A stretch of 64,000 nt of DNA from Tenacibaculum aquimarinum (GTDB lineage: Bacteria; Bacteroidota; Bacteroidia; Flavobacteriales; Flavobacteriaceae). The stretch covers positions 186,001 through 250,000 of the forward strand of contig NZ_JAKGSC010000002.1 of the NCBI RefSeq assembly GCF_022478115.1. Reading direction: 5' to 3'. The notes under the pieces were generated by a model. It had not been told where the DNA came from, searched no databases, and was given only the letters and a program-made list of their open reading frames with translations. Numbering within the stretch: position 1 is the stretch's first letter; the number at the start of each line of letters is the position of its first letter. Below, one piece after another: positions 9,001-16,542 of this stretch. Both the position numbers and the translations under genes were made by a program.

Positions 9001-9040
9001 AAAAAAACAGATTACATAAAATATATATAATCTGTTTTTA
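9001..9040 (-). terminator. Intrinsic terminator of gcvT
   Basis: An ACAGATTA / TAATCTGT stem (9007-9035) with a 13-nt AT-rich loop is flanked by A and T runs. It lies 20 nt past the gcvT stop on the minus strand. Confidence 0.75.
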
Positions 9041-9058
9041 ATTACCTTATATACTATT

Positions 9059-10144
9059 TTATCCTTTGTAAAAAGGCAACTTTACTATTGTTGCAGGAAT
9101 CGCTTTTTTACGAACCTGAATATGTATTTGTGTTCCAGATTTAGAGAATATTCTTGGTACATAACCCATTCCAATTCCTTTTTGTAAACAAGGACTCATA
9201 GTACCAGAAGTTACATTTCCAATTACTTTTCCGTTTCCATCAACAATATCGTAACCTTGTCTTGGAATTCCGCGTTCGTCTAATTCAAAAGCAACCAAAC
9301 GTCTTTCTGGTTTGTGTTCTTTTTCTTTCGCTAAAGCTTCAGCATTTACAAAGTCTTTAGAGAATTTTGTAATCCAACTTAAACCGGCTTCAATTGGCGA
9401 CGTTGTATCGTCAATATCATTTCCGTACAAGCAATATCCCATTTCTAAACGCAATGTATCACGCGCAGCTAAACCAATTGGCTTAATTCCGAAGTCTGCT
9501 CCAGCTTCAAAAACTTTTTTCCAAATATCTGCAACAACATCATTATTACAGTAAATTTCAAATCCACCAGAACCTGTATAACCAGTTGCCGAAACTATAA
9601 TTCCGTCGTAACCAGCAAAATCAGTAATCTTAAATGTATAAAAATCAATAGCAGCTAAATCTTCCGAAGTTAAACTTTGCATTGCCTCAATAGCCTTTGG
9701 ACCTTGAATTGCCAATAAAGAATACCCTTCAGATACATCTCTAATATTTGCATCTATTGTTTCATTATACTTAGAAATCCAGTTCCAATCTTTTTCAATA
9801 TTAGAAGCATTTACAACCAATAAATATGTTTCTTCTTTTAAACGGTAGCAAATTAAATCATCTACAATTCCATTATCTTCATTAGGAAAACAGCTGTATT
9901 GCGCAGCTCCAATTGCTAATTTAGAAGCATCGTTAGAAGTAACTTTTTGGATTAATGCCAACGCATTTTCTCCTTCAACCAAAAATTCTCCCATATGACT
10001 TACGTCAAAAACACCCACAGATTCTCTTACTGTTAAATGTTCTGCAGTAACACCTTCGTACTGAACTGGCATGTTAAAACCGGCAAAAGGAACCATTTTT
10101 GCACCTAAACTTTCATGTATTTTTGATAATGCTGTATCTTTCAT
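9059..10144 (-). CDS. gcvT: Glycine cleavage system T protein (aminomethyltransferase)
   Basis: Transfers the methylene group from the aminomethyl-lipoyl H protein to tetrahydrofolate, releasing ammonia (EC 2.1.2.10). The 361-aa length is normal. Characteristic blocks: [15 protein letters not shown] at the N-terminus, [46 protein letters not shown] and, near the C-terminus, [19 protein letters not shown]. The N-terminal folate-binding domain and the C-terminal barrel are both complete. It is transcribed alone and leftward; gcvH and gcvP are not in the window. The ATG at 10144 is preceded by an A-rich leader. Confidence 0.97.
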   Translation of the reverse strand: MKDTALSKIHESLGAKMVPFAGFNMPVQYEGVTAEHLTVRESVGVFDVSHMGEFLVEGENALALIQKVTSNDASKLAIGAAQYSCFPNEDNGIVDDLICYRLKEETYLLVVNASNIEKDWNWISKYNETIDANIRDVSEGYSLLAIQGPKAIEAMQSLTSEDLAAIDFYTFKITDFAGYDGIIVSATGYTGSGGFEIYCNNDVVADIWKKVFEAGADFGIKPIGLAARDTLRLEMGYCLYGNDIDDTTSPIEAGLSWITKFSKDFVNAEALAKEKEHKPERRLVAFELDERGIPRQGYDIVDGNGKVIGNVTSGTMSPCLQKGIGMGYVPRIFSKSGTQIHIQVRKKAIPATIVKLPFYKG

Positions 10145-10311
10145 TGTTTGTTGTATTCTAAATTTAATGGCTAAATTATTGAAAAAAATGTAATTTTCAA
10201 TACCTTTTTAGCGATGTTTTTACATCGATATACCATAAAATTGATATTCCTGCGAAAGAAAAAAACTCACTAATCTTTTGTTAATTATTTTTAATCGAAT
10301 TTTAAAAGAGT

Positions 10312-10319
10312 TACTTTTG
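10312..10319 (+). promoter_or_regulatory. Candidate -7 box of the secreted aminopeptidase gene
   Basis: TACTTTTG matches TAnnTTTG, 26 nt before the ATG at 10346. No convincing -33 element was seen at standard spacing. Confidence 0.45.
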
Positions 10320-10345
10320 AATACCTAACAAACAATTTATAAACT

Positions 10346-11977
10346 ATGAGACTTTATAACTACTTAATAATCTTAGCATTAATTTTTGCTTCGGAAATTT
10401 TTGCGCAAGCACCAACCGATTTTTTATCAGCAGAATTTCATAAAGAAAGAAGAGCAACTTTACGCGCTAAAATGCCAGCAAATTCAGTAGCTGTTGTATT
10501 TGCAAATCCAATTAGAAACCGAGCAAACGATGTAGATTATGTATTTCATCAAGACCCAAACTTCTATTATTTAACAGGTTATCGCGAGCCAAATGCAGTG
10601 TTGGTAATCTATTCAGACAATCAAACAGATGCCAACGGAAACACATTTAACGAGGTTTTATACGTTCAAAAGAAAGATAAAGTTAGAGAACAATGGGACG
10701 GAAAGCGTTTAGGTGTAGAAGGAGCAAAGACCGAATTAGGTTTTGCAGTTGCTAAAAACGGAGAGGAGTTTGCAAAAGACAACATCAATTTTAAGAATTT
10801 TACCAAGGTTTTTGCTGAAAAATTTAAAGACGATTATAGAAACTCTAGCAGAAATAATGCAGAAGTATATGATTTGGTAAACGGATTTAAAAATCAATCT
10901 GGTTATGGAGATATTAAGGAAACGGATCCAAATGTTGCATATGTTTATAATATGATTGCCAATGTTCCAGATCCAAAATTAGAAGAAGTTGCAAAAAGTA
11001 TCTATAACAATTTTGAGAAATATCCTGCCTTTAAAAACGACGAATTAATCAATAAATACGCAACAGCAACTAACAATGAATTGCGTAAAGAGTTAAAGCA
11101 AAAAATGATTATCGCAGCAGCTAAAAAGCCAGATACAAATATTGATACCAAGTTTTTATCGACTAAAATGGCTGAAATGCGCGAAATTAAATCAGAAGCA
11201 GAATTAAAATTATTAACCAAAGCAATCAGAATTTCTGCGGTTGGTCAAATAGAAATGATGAAAGCCATGAAACCGCATATGTCTGAAACAGAAATTCAAG
11301 GAATACACGAATTTGTGTACAAAAAATACGGCGCAGAATACGAAGGTTATCCGTCTATTGTTGGTGCAGGAAACAACGGTTGTATTTTACATTATATAGA
11401 AAACAACAGAACGCATGTAGATAACGATTTGGTTTTAATGGATTTAGGAGCAGAATACAGAGGTTACACAGCAGATGTTACCAGAACAATTCCTGCAAAC
11501 GGAAAATTCTCAGCAGAACAAAAAGCCATTTACAATATTGTTTTAGAAGCGCAAGACAAAGGAATAGCTGCAAGTACAGTTGGCGGACAGTTTTGGCAAC
11601 CAGGAGAAGATGCTAAAAAAGTAATTAATAAAGGTTTATTTGATCTTGGAATTATAAAATCTATTGATGAAAAGCACAACTATTTTCCACACGGAACATC
11701 GCACCATATTGGTTTAGATGTGCACGATCCAGGAACGTATGGAGCTTTTAAAGAAAATATGGTAATAACTGTAGAACCAGGTATTTATATTCCAGACGGA
11801 AGTAATTGCGATAAAAAATGGTGGGGAATTGCCGTTAGAATTGAAGACGATATTTTAATTACCAAAAACGGACCAAAAAACTTATCTGAAGAAGCACCAA
11901 GAACCGTAGAAGCTATCGAAAAAATGATGGCTAAAAAATCTGTCTTAGACGATTTTATTTTACCAAGTTTAGATTAG
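10346..11977 (+). CDS. Secreted Xaa-Pro aminopeptidase (aminopeptidase P, M24B family)
   Basis: A 543-aa protein with a signal peptide (MRLYNYLIILALIFASEIFA, cleavage after about residue 20). An N-terminal aminopeptidase P domain follows (FHQDPNFYYLTGYREPNAVLV), then a C-terminal creatinase/pita-bread domain. The di-metal ligands are visible: Asp in LMDLGAEYRGYTADVTRT, His in HGTSHHIGLDVHDPG, Glu in VEPGIYIP and Glu in VRIEDD. It would remove N-terminal residues preceding proline, here probably in the periplasm. It is longer than the roughly 440-aa cytosolic enzyme because of an inserted segment between the domains (about residues 120-260). Confidence 0.93.
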   Translation: MRLYNYLIILALIFASEIFAQAPTDFLSAEFHKERRATLRAKMPANSVAVVFANPIRNRANDVDYVFHQDPNFYYLTGYREPNAVLVIYSDNQTDANGNTFNEVLYVQKKDKVREQWDGKRLGVEGAKTELGFAVAKNGEEFAKDNINFKNFTKVFAEKFKDDYRNSSRNNAEVYDLVNGFKNQSGYGDIKETDPNVAYVYNMIANVPDPKLEEVAKSIYNNFEKYPAFKNDELINKYATATNNELRKELKQKMIIAAAKKPDTNIDTKFLSTKMAEMREIKSEAELKLLTKAIRISAVGQIEMMKAMKPHMSETEIQGIHEFVYKKYGAEYEGYPSIVGAGNNGCILHYIENNRTHVDNDLVLMDLGAEYRGYTADVTRTIPANGKFSAEQKAIYNIVLEAQDKGIAASTVGGQFWQPGEDAKKVINKGLFDLGIIKSIDEKHNYFPHGTSHHIGLDVHDPGTYGAFKENMVITVEPGIYIPDGSNCDKKWWGIAVRIEDDILITKNGPKNLSEEAPRTVEAIEKMMAKKSVLDDFILPSLD

Positions 11978-12016
11978 AATTTAAATAAGACACGAATTTC
12001 ACAGATTTCACGGATT

Positions 12017-12042
12017 TGTCATTCCCGAGAAATCGGGAATCC
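12017..12042 (+). repeat. TGTCATTC-type hairpin repeat
   Basis: TGTC is followed by an 8-bp stem ATTCCCGA / TCGGGAAT (12021-12040, loop GAAA) and CC. It shares its ends with the repeats at 1451 and 43944 but has a different, self-consistent stem. It lies shortly after the aminopeptidase stop codon. Confidence 0.65.
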
Positions 12043-12090
12043 ATAAGTAACTCTCAGTGGATTCCTGTTTAGGTAGTAAAATAAGAACAT

Positions 12091-12130
12091 AAAAAAATCC
12101 GAAGAAATTTAATTCTTCGGATTTTTCTTT
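12091..12130. terminator. Bidirectional intrinsic terminator
   Basis: A 9-bp stem TCCGAAGAA / TTCTTCGGA (12098-12121) has A and T runs on either side. It separates the convergent aminopeptidase gene and the small secreted protein gene ending at 12149. Confidence 0.86.
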
Positions 12131-12148
12131 TGTAGTAGTTCTATCTTT

Positions 12149-12496
12149 TTAAGACTTGTTAACTCTTAAAGGTAACGTGTACACTTCGCCTTTTTTAGCG
12201 CCAGAAACTGCAATTTTCTTATAGTTAAGCTTGGTTTTAATGTAACTATCTAAGTTTTTGTTAGAAGAATCTACAGCAATAACTACCACTTCATTGTTGT
12301 TGTTAATTATAAAAGACAATTCTGCTTTTATAGTTTTTGTTTTAAATTCTACCGGAATTTTATCTCCAATTAAAGTTACAATTTTTGCTCTAAGCGCATT
12401 GTTTGTGTTGTTTGGCTCTGTGTTGTTTGCAAATCCAGAAAATGTTGAAGCAAATAAAAATAAAGCTACTAGTGTAAAAGATTTTAAAGTTTTCAT
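12149..12496 (-). CDS. Small secreted hypothetical protein
   Basis: A 115-aa protein with a clear signal peptide (MKTLKSFTLVALFLFASTFSGFAN, cleavage near residue 23). The mature part of about 90 residues is predominantly beta-strand-like (AELSFIINNNNEVVVIAVDSS, GEVYTLPLRV). The pattern of a short strand pair with a conserved hydrophobic core loosely recalls a TonB C-terminal-like or periplasmic single-domain fold, but I see no diagnostic motif. It is expressed alone, between a bidirectional terminator and a divergent VF530-type gene. The function is unknown. Confidence 0.8.
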   Translation of the reverse strand: MKTLKSFTLVALFLFASTFSGFANNTEPNNTNNALRAKIVTLIGDKIPVEFKTKTIKAELSFIINNNNEVVVIAVDSSNKNLDSYIKTKLNYKKIAVSGAKKGEVYTLPLRVNKS

Positions 12497-12596
12497 AATA
12501 AGTGTTTTAGGTTAAAGTAATTATTAAGAAGACTATCTAAGAATATATTTGTTTCAGAAAAAAGTACGCTTTAATAAAAATTTAAGAGAGTTTAAC

Positions 12597-12604
12597 TATT
12601 TTTG
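12597..12604 (+). promoter_or_regulatory. -7 box upstream of the VF530-family gene
   Basis: TATTTTTG ends 7 nt before the ATG at 12612, so the transcript would have a leader of only a few bases. The box position also argues against the longer reading frame opening at 12549. Confidence 0.6.
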
Positions 12605-12611
12605 TGAAATT

Positions 12612-12833
12612 ATGAGCCAAGAACAACCCAACAACCCATTACACGGAATAAAATTAGCCACTATTTTAGAACAACTATTTCTCGAATATGGTTGGGAAGA
12701 ATTAGGCGATATCTTAAATATAAACGCCTTTAAAAACAACCCAACGTATAAATCTAGTTTAAAGTTTTTAAGAAAAACACCTTGGGCAAGAGAAAAAGTA
12801 GAGAAACTGTATCTACAAACTATGATTGATTAA
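12612..12833 (+). CDS. VF530 family (DUF2132) small DNA-binding-type protein
   Basis: A 73-aa protein starting [15 protein letters not shown]. The block [24 protein letters not shown] followed by [25 protein letters not shown] is the hallmark of the VF530 family, whose structure is an all-helical domain proposed to bind DNA. The frame is open further upstream to 12549, but the ATG at 12612 directly follows a TATTTTTG promoter box and matches the family's usual N-terminus, so I use it. It lies alone, divergent from the small secreted protein gene. Confidence 0.88.
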   Translation: MSQEQPNNPLHGIKLATILEQLFLEYGWEELGDILNINAFKNNPTYKSSLKFLRKTPWAREKVEKLYLQTMID

Positions 12834-12845
12834 ACTTTTTTTTGA

Positions 12846-12924
12846 AGCTATTTCCTGCTTTCCGCACTCGCTTTTTTTCATACTTCAAAAAGAGCTCAAA
12901 CAAATGCTGCAATCAGGGCTAAAC
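12846..12924. repeat. CGCTTTCCGC-type Bacteroidota intergenic element, degenerate
   Basis: The block contains CCTGCTTTCCGC near the left end and GCTGCAATCAGGGCTAA at the right. CCTG and CAGG words form an outer pairing, with a T-rich/A-rich middle. It resembles the element at 41894-41993. It sits between the VF530 gene and the YaaC-like gene, at the edge of an accessory patch. Confidence 0.55.
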
Positions 12925-12956
12925 TTGTTTGTTAGCTTATACTATTATTTTCATAT

Positions 12957-14084
12957 TTATTCAATTTTCGCCATTGGAATTGCACAGATTTGTTTTGTTA
13001 TGTGACTTGTCATCAAATAGAAAAATTGATTTGGACAAGAAATTATTGCTTCGTTAATTAAAGGTTGAAATTTTCCTTTTAAAATTTTTTCATTTAATGT
13101 TGGTCTATATCTTGCAATTGTTCCAATATAATATGCAAAACCTAAAAAAGAACTCAATCTATGTAATCTATATGGTTCAAGGTCTAAATAATATCTATAG
13201 CCTTGTCTTGTCAACATTGGTGTGATATTTAATGTATTTATATCTTGAATTATTTTTTTATAACACATAACCCAACTTCTGTTTGAACCTTTGGTATAAG
13301 CAGTTGAATATTTTGACCTAAAATGTTTTCTTTTGGGGTCATTCTCAATATCTAATTCGATAAGTTTTTGTTTACAAATTCCTTTAGTCAATTTATCAAC
13401 TTTCATTTGTTTATCAAACTTTTTCTCATAAGATACTGTATAAAACAGTCTATTTCTTTTTTTGTTTGTTCTTATTTTTATTTCAACGGGTAAAAACTTT
13501 CTTTTTTTAGTAAATAAATCTAACGCGTATCCAATTTCGTGTACTTCAGGTAGCTCCCAAACTAAATCAATAAAGTTTAAATCTAGACCATCTCCATTTT
13601 TTATTTCTTTTCCTAAAACTTTAGCAAATTCATGAAAGATTGAAATTCCACCTCCATTTGGATTTGCGAGCTTTAATTTATTGGTAGAAGTTGCTGGTAA
13701 AGATAATCCATGATGTTCAATTTTGGTTTCTAAATCATATCCCTCAATAAGAAGATAAACTTTTACTAAATTAATAAATGAATAATATAATAAAGTACCT
13801 TTTGAAGGCATTTTTGCCTGTAAAGAAGAATTGTAAAAATCTCGTGATAGTTGAGTAAAGTATCTTGCTTTTACTAATTTATTTTTTACTTTATATTTAT
13901 CTCTTTTTATTGAATTGTGCCAACTGTCAATAAATGCTTCTAAATAACCTAAAGGGTCAGATGTTAAACTAAAAGGTGCACCAGCTTGATTTTTGAATGG
14001 AAAATATTTTACAGATTTGTATTCTCTTAATGCTATTTCTCCAATATCTTCTAATTTCATGTTTTTTCTAATTACAAACAACAT
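12957..14084 (-). CDS. YaaC-like protein of unknown function
   Basis: A 375-aa soluble protein. The central region (FYNSSLQAKMPSKGTLLYYSFINLVKVYLL followed closely by EHHGLSL) resembles the YaaC family pattern of helices followed by an HGL motif. The C-terminus has FLGFAYYIGTIARYRP and a hydrophobic last segment, also YaaC-like. No catalytic motif is evident and the role of the family is unknown. Either the ATG at 14084 or the ATG at 14060 could be the start; the latter has the more A-rich upstream region. The gene is more AT-rich than its neighbours and lies in an accessory patch with a dispersed repeat on its 3' side and a duplicated gene end on its 5' side, suggesting acquisition. Confidence 0.6.
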   Translation of the reverse strand: MLFVIRKNMKLEDIGEIALREYKSVKYFPFKNQAGAPFSLTSDPLGYLEAFIDSWHNSIKRDKYKVKNKLVKARYFTQLSRDFYNSSLQAKMPSKGTLLYYSFINLVKVYLLIEGYDLETKIEHHGLSLPATSTNKLKLANPNGGGISIFHEFAKVLGKEIKNGDGLDLNFIDLVWELPEVHEIGYALDLFTKKRKFLPVEIKIRTNKKRNRLFYTVSYEKKFDKQMKVDKLTKGICKQKLIELDIENDPKRKHFRSKYSTAYTKGSNRSWVMCYKKIIQDINTLNITPMLTRQGYRYYLDLEPYRLHRLSSFLGFAYYIGTIARYRPTLNEKILKGKFQPLINEAIISCPNQFFYLMTSHITKQICAIPMAKIE

Positions 14085-14213
14085 TAGGTAATTAAATGCC
14101 GTTTAAATTTTTTAGCAATTATTGTCTTTCTTTTCATTGCTAAAATACAACAAAAGAGCGTTTTATAAATAATAAGTTATTCACAGATTAAGGTAATAAT
14201 TTAGCAGTTATTT

Positions 14214-14242
14214 TACCCCAAAACCAACTCCAACCAATTTTT
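14214..14242 (-). repeat. Direct repeat: duplicated 3' end of the alpha/beta hydrolase gene (copy 1)
   Basis: TACCCCAAAACCAACTCCAA and the bases that follow match the last codons and stop of the hydrolase gene at 15527-15554 over 28 nt with one inserted base. The two copies flank the PqiA-domain gene. Confidence 0.85.
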
Positions 14243-14252
14243 ATTGTCTTAT

Positions 14253-15485
14253 CTATTTTTCAATTATACTTTTTAATTTTTGAGAAATAAATATTCCTAA
14301 AATTACAAACCCTGTGAATGCAAAGAACCCAAACATTAAATTAGATTGATTTGTAGTAAGTATATTAAAACTTGTAGAGATTCTTTCTAATTGACTTAAT
14401 TGGTCATTAATAATACCATCAAACCCTATATAAGACATTAGAATTGCTATCACAAAAACATCAGCCATTGACCATTTTCCTGATTTGTGTACAAAAAAGT
14501 TAATTATTTTATTATTTCTTAAAGCAATATTAAATGTCCAAATAAATGATGATAGTATTTTGATTATAGGAAAAACTACACTAAATATTAATACTAATAA
14601 TCCAACAGAAATAATTCCTATTTTACTTTGAGAAATCATTAAATATACTACTTCAATAATACTTTTACTTTTATAAAATAAAACTTGATTTTTGAAACTT
14701 ATATTATTTCCTAATAAAGTGAAATCCATTTTAGAAATTCTTGCATCTATTTCTATCATTGGTAATGTAACTCCTAAAAAGAGTAAAATTAAACAGATAA
14801 AAAGTGATAAAGAAATATCAATTTTAGTGAGTTTGTTTGAAAACTGTAAAAGTAAAATAATTAAAATGAAGCTTATTAATAACACTAATTTATCAATTAA
14901 TAACCTTTCATTTTGATTATATAATTTATGCTTTAACTCTTTAATTGCAATAGCCTTATTTGAATAATTATATTTTTTATTAATTGAATTAACAATCGAA
15001 TAGTCTGTTTTTGAGAAAGTTTCATCGGCGTAATCATCAATAAGGTTATTTATATATTTTTTTAAATTTTCACGATTTTGCTTCTCATCAAGAAAATCTA
15101 GTATTTGTTCAGTAAACATTGGGACTTCTTCTCTTAAGTCTTTAAAGGCGGTAAAACCTCTGTAAAATATGTTTTTTATAGGGTGCTTTTTCTTGAAAAC
15201 TTTTTGATATTCACTAATTGCACTATGAAGTAAAGATGAAATTTTAACCTTCATCTTTGCTCTATCATAATCTTTTAAGTTAAAGCTTTCAACTTTATCA
15301 GATATTATGTCAGTTAAAATAGTTTTCCATTCATCAACATTAAATAATCCATATTTAATTTTTGATAACTCAATTAAATCATTTTTTACAGATTGGTTTA
15401 TTCTTTCATTTTTATAAATATTGATAGAAAAATAGATAGAAGAGAGAAGTAGAATAAATAATAGAGGGGTTTTTAAGTGTTTCAA
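14253..15485 (-). CDS. PqiA-domain (paraquat-inducible protein A-like) membrane protein
   Basis: A 410-aa protein with an N-terminal hydrophobic anchor (about residues 5-23), a periplasmic-looking helical region to about 190, and four membrane segments in the C-terminal half. The PqiA signature is FPIIKILSSFIW followed by SGKWSMADVFVIAILMSYIGF. PqiA-type proteins belong to envelope lipid-transport or integrity systems with MCE partners; no MCE gene is nearby. The start is a TTG at 15485, supported by the anchor sequence directly after it and the absence of another start for about 75 codons. It is very AT-rich and lies precisely between two copies of the neighbouring hydrolase gene's 3' end, which suggests insertion. 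Confidence 0.8.
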   Translation of the reverse strand: MKHLKTPLLFILLLSSIYFSINIYKNERINQSVKNDLIELSKIKYGLFNVDEWKTILTDIISDKVESFNLKDYDRAKMKVKISSLLHSAISEYQKVFKKKHPIKNIFYRGFTAFKDLREEVPMFTEQILDFLDEKQNRENLKKYINNLIDDYADETFSKTDYSIVNSINKKYNYSNKAIAIKELKHKLYNQNERLLIDKLVLLISFILIILLLQFSNKLTKIDISLSLFICLILLFLGVTLPMIEIDARISKMDFTLLGNNISFKNQVLFYKSKSIIEVVYLMISQSKIGIISVGLLVLIFSVVFPIIKILSSFIWTFNIALRNNKIINFFVHKSGKWSMADVFVIAILMSYIGFDGIINDQLSQLERISTSFNILTTNQSNLMFGFFAFTGFVILGIFISQKLKSIIEK

Positions 15486-15525
15486 AATTCAGCTTTTTTT
15501 TGCTAAAATACTTATAAAATATATA

Positions 15526-16377
15526 CTACCCCAAAACCAACTCCAACCATTTTTCAGGGTTTTCTAACATTGGAAAATGCCCAGTATTTTGTAGCGGTAA
15601 TAATTGGTTGTTTGGTATTTCTGTGGCTAATAATTCTGCAATTGCAAAAACCGCCACAGGATCGTTTTTTGCCCAAACAATTTTAGTAGGTATTTGTGTT
15701 TCCTTTAAAGCGCCAATCCACCGGTTCCAGAAAAAGTATCGTTCATTTATATAATTAGACAATAAGTGTATTACTTTTCGGCCGTTATTGTATTCTAACT
15801 GCAACCAAATTTCTTTTAATTCGCTTTCTGTAGCTTGGGTTTTATCAAAATATACGTTTCTTAAATTCTTTTTAAAAATGCTGTAGTTTGTCAATTTTGC
15901 AACCCATTTTCCGGTCAGTTTACTTTTTAATAATTTCTGTATGGTGCGTAATTGAGACAATTCAATATGCATAGAACCGTTACAGAGAATTAGGTTATCT
16001 ATTTGTAAATCAATTTGTTTTCTGTTGTGTCTTGCTAAAATTTCTGTACAAACGCTTGTTCCGTAATCGTGCGCTAAGAGTGTAACTTTTGTTAAACCCA
16101 ATTGTTTCCAAAGTTGTAGTGCAACATCGGCTTGTTCAATTAAAGAATACGAATAGGAGCGTGGCTTATCAGAAAAACCAAAACCCAAATGATCGTGAAT
16201 TATTACGCGATATTTTTTAGCCAAAGCTGGTAAAACCTTGTAATAATCGTAGGAAGAAGTTGGATAACCGTGGAGAATTACTAAGGTTTCTTCAGTATTT
16301 CCTTCATCAATAACAAAAACAGTATTACCAAAAACGTTGATAAATTTTCCTTTTTGTTTCCAATCTTCCGCAGTCAT
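15526..16377 (-). CDS. Alpha/beta hydrolase of the epoxide hydrolase/haloalkane dehalogenase type
   Basis: A 283-aa alpha/beta hydrolase. Seen: the oxyanion-hole motif LHGYPTSSYDYY, the nucleophile elbow LLAHDYGTS with Asp rather than Ser as nucleophile, a cap domain (about 130-215), VWAKNDPVAVF and the catalytic His in NTGHFPMLENPEKW. An Asp nucleophile indicates the epoxide hydrolase/haloalkane dehalogenase branch; the substrate cannot be read. It is divergent from priA. A copy of its last 28 nt, including the final codons, is found at 14214-14242. Confidence 0.87.
   Translation of the reverse strand: MTAEDWKQKGKFINVFGNTVFVIDEGNTEETLVILHGYPTSSYDYYKVLPALAKKYRVIIHDHLGFGFSDKPRSYSYSLIEQADVALQLWKQLGLTKVTLLAHDYGTSVCTEILARHNRKQIDLQIDNLILCNGSMHIELSQLRTIQKLLKSKLTGKWVAKLTNYSIFKKNLRNVYFDKTQATESELKEIWLQLEYNNGRKVIHLLSNYINERYFFWNRWIGALKETQIPTKIVWAKNDPVAVFAIAELLATEIPNNQLLPLQNTGHFPMLENPEKWLELVLG
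15527..15554 (-). repeat. Direct repeat: 3' end of the alpha/beta hydrolase gene (copy 2, in the gene)
   Basis: The intact gene end. It is identical over 23 nt and, with one indel, over 28 nt to 14214-14242. Confidence 0.85.
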
Positions 16378-16449
16378 ATTCTTTATAAATTTATGTTTAC
16401 AATGTAGTGATTTTTGCGTAGTTTTGGGTTATTCAAAAAATAAGAATCT

Positions 16450-16542
16450 ATCCATTTCATCAACGTCATATTACCAATTCCGTTACACAAAACGTTTACG
16501 TATTCCGTAACCGAAGCAGAAGCTAATTTCTTAGAAAAAGGA
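16450..16542 (+). other. priA: PriA N-terminal coding segment upstream of the first ATG (start codon unclear)
   Basis: In frame with priA and directly after a TAA at 16441 the sequence reads (S)IHFINVILPIPLHKTFTYS. This is the conserved PriA N-terminus (usual form M-x-F-I-x-V-I-L-P). No ATG, GTG or TTG occurs in this stretch. The ATC at 16450 stands where the family start Met is expected. Either a rare ATC start is used or the start codon is mutated. Confidence 0.7.

Noticed and set aside
12017..12130. Reading the whole region after the aminopeptidase gene as a riboswitch-like leader
   Set aside because: The next gene on the plus strand is 480 nt away, and the structures are explained by a dispersed hairpin repeat plus a bidirectional terminator.
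12549..12611. N-terminal extension of the VF530 gene
   Set aside because: The extension covers the TATTTTTG promoter box and adds residues not seen in the family; the ATG at 12612 fits better.
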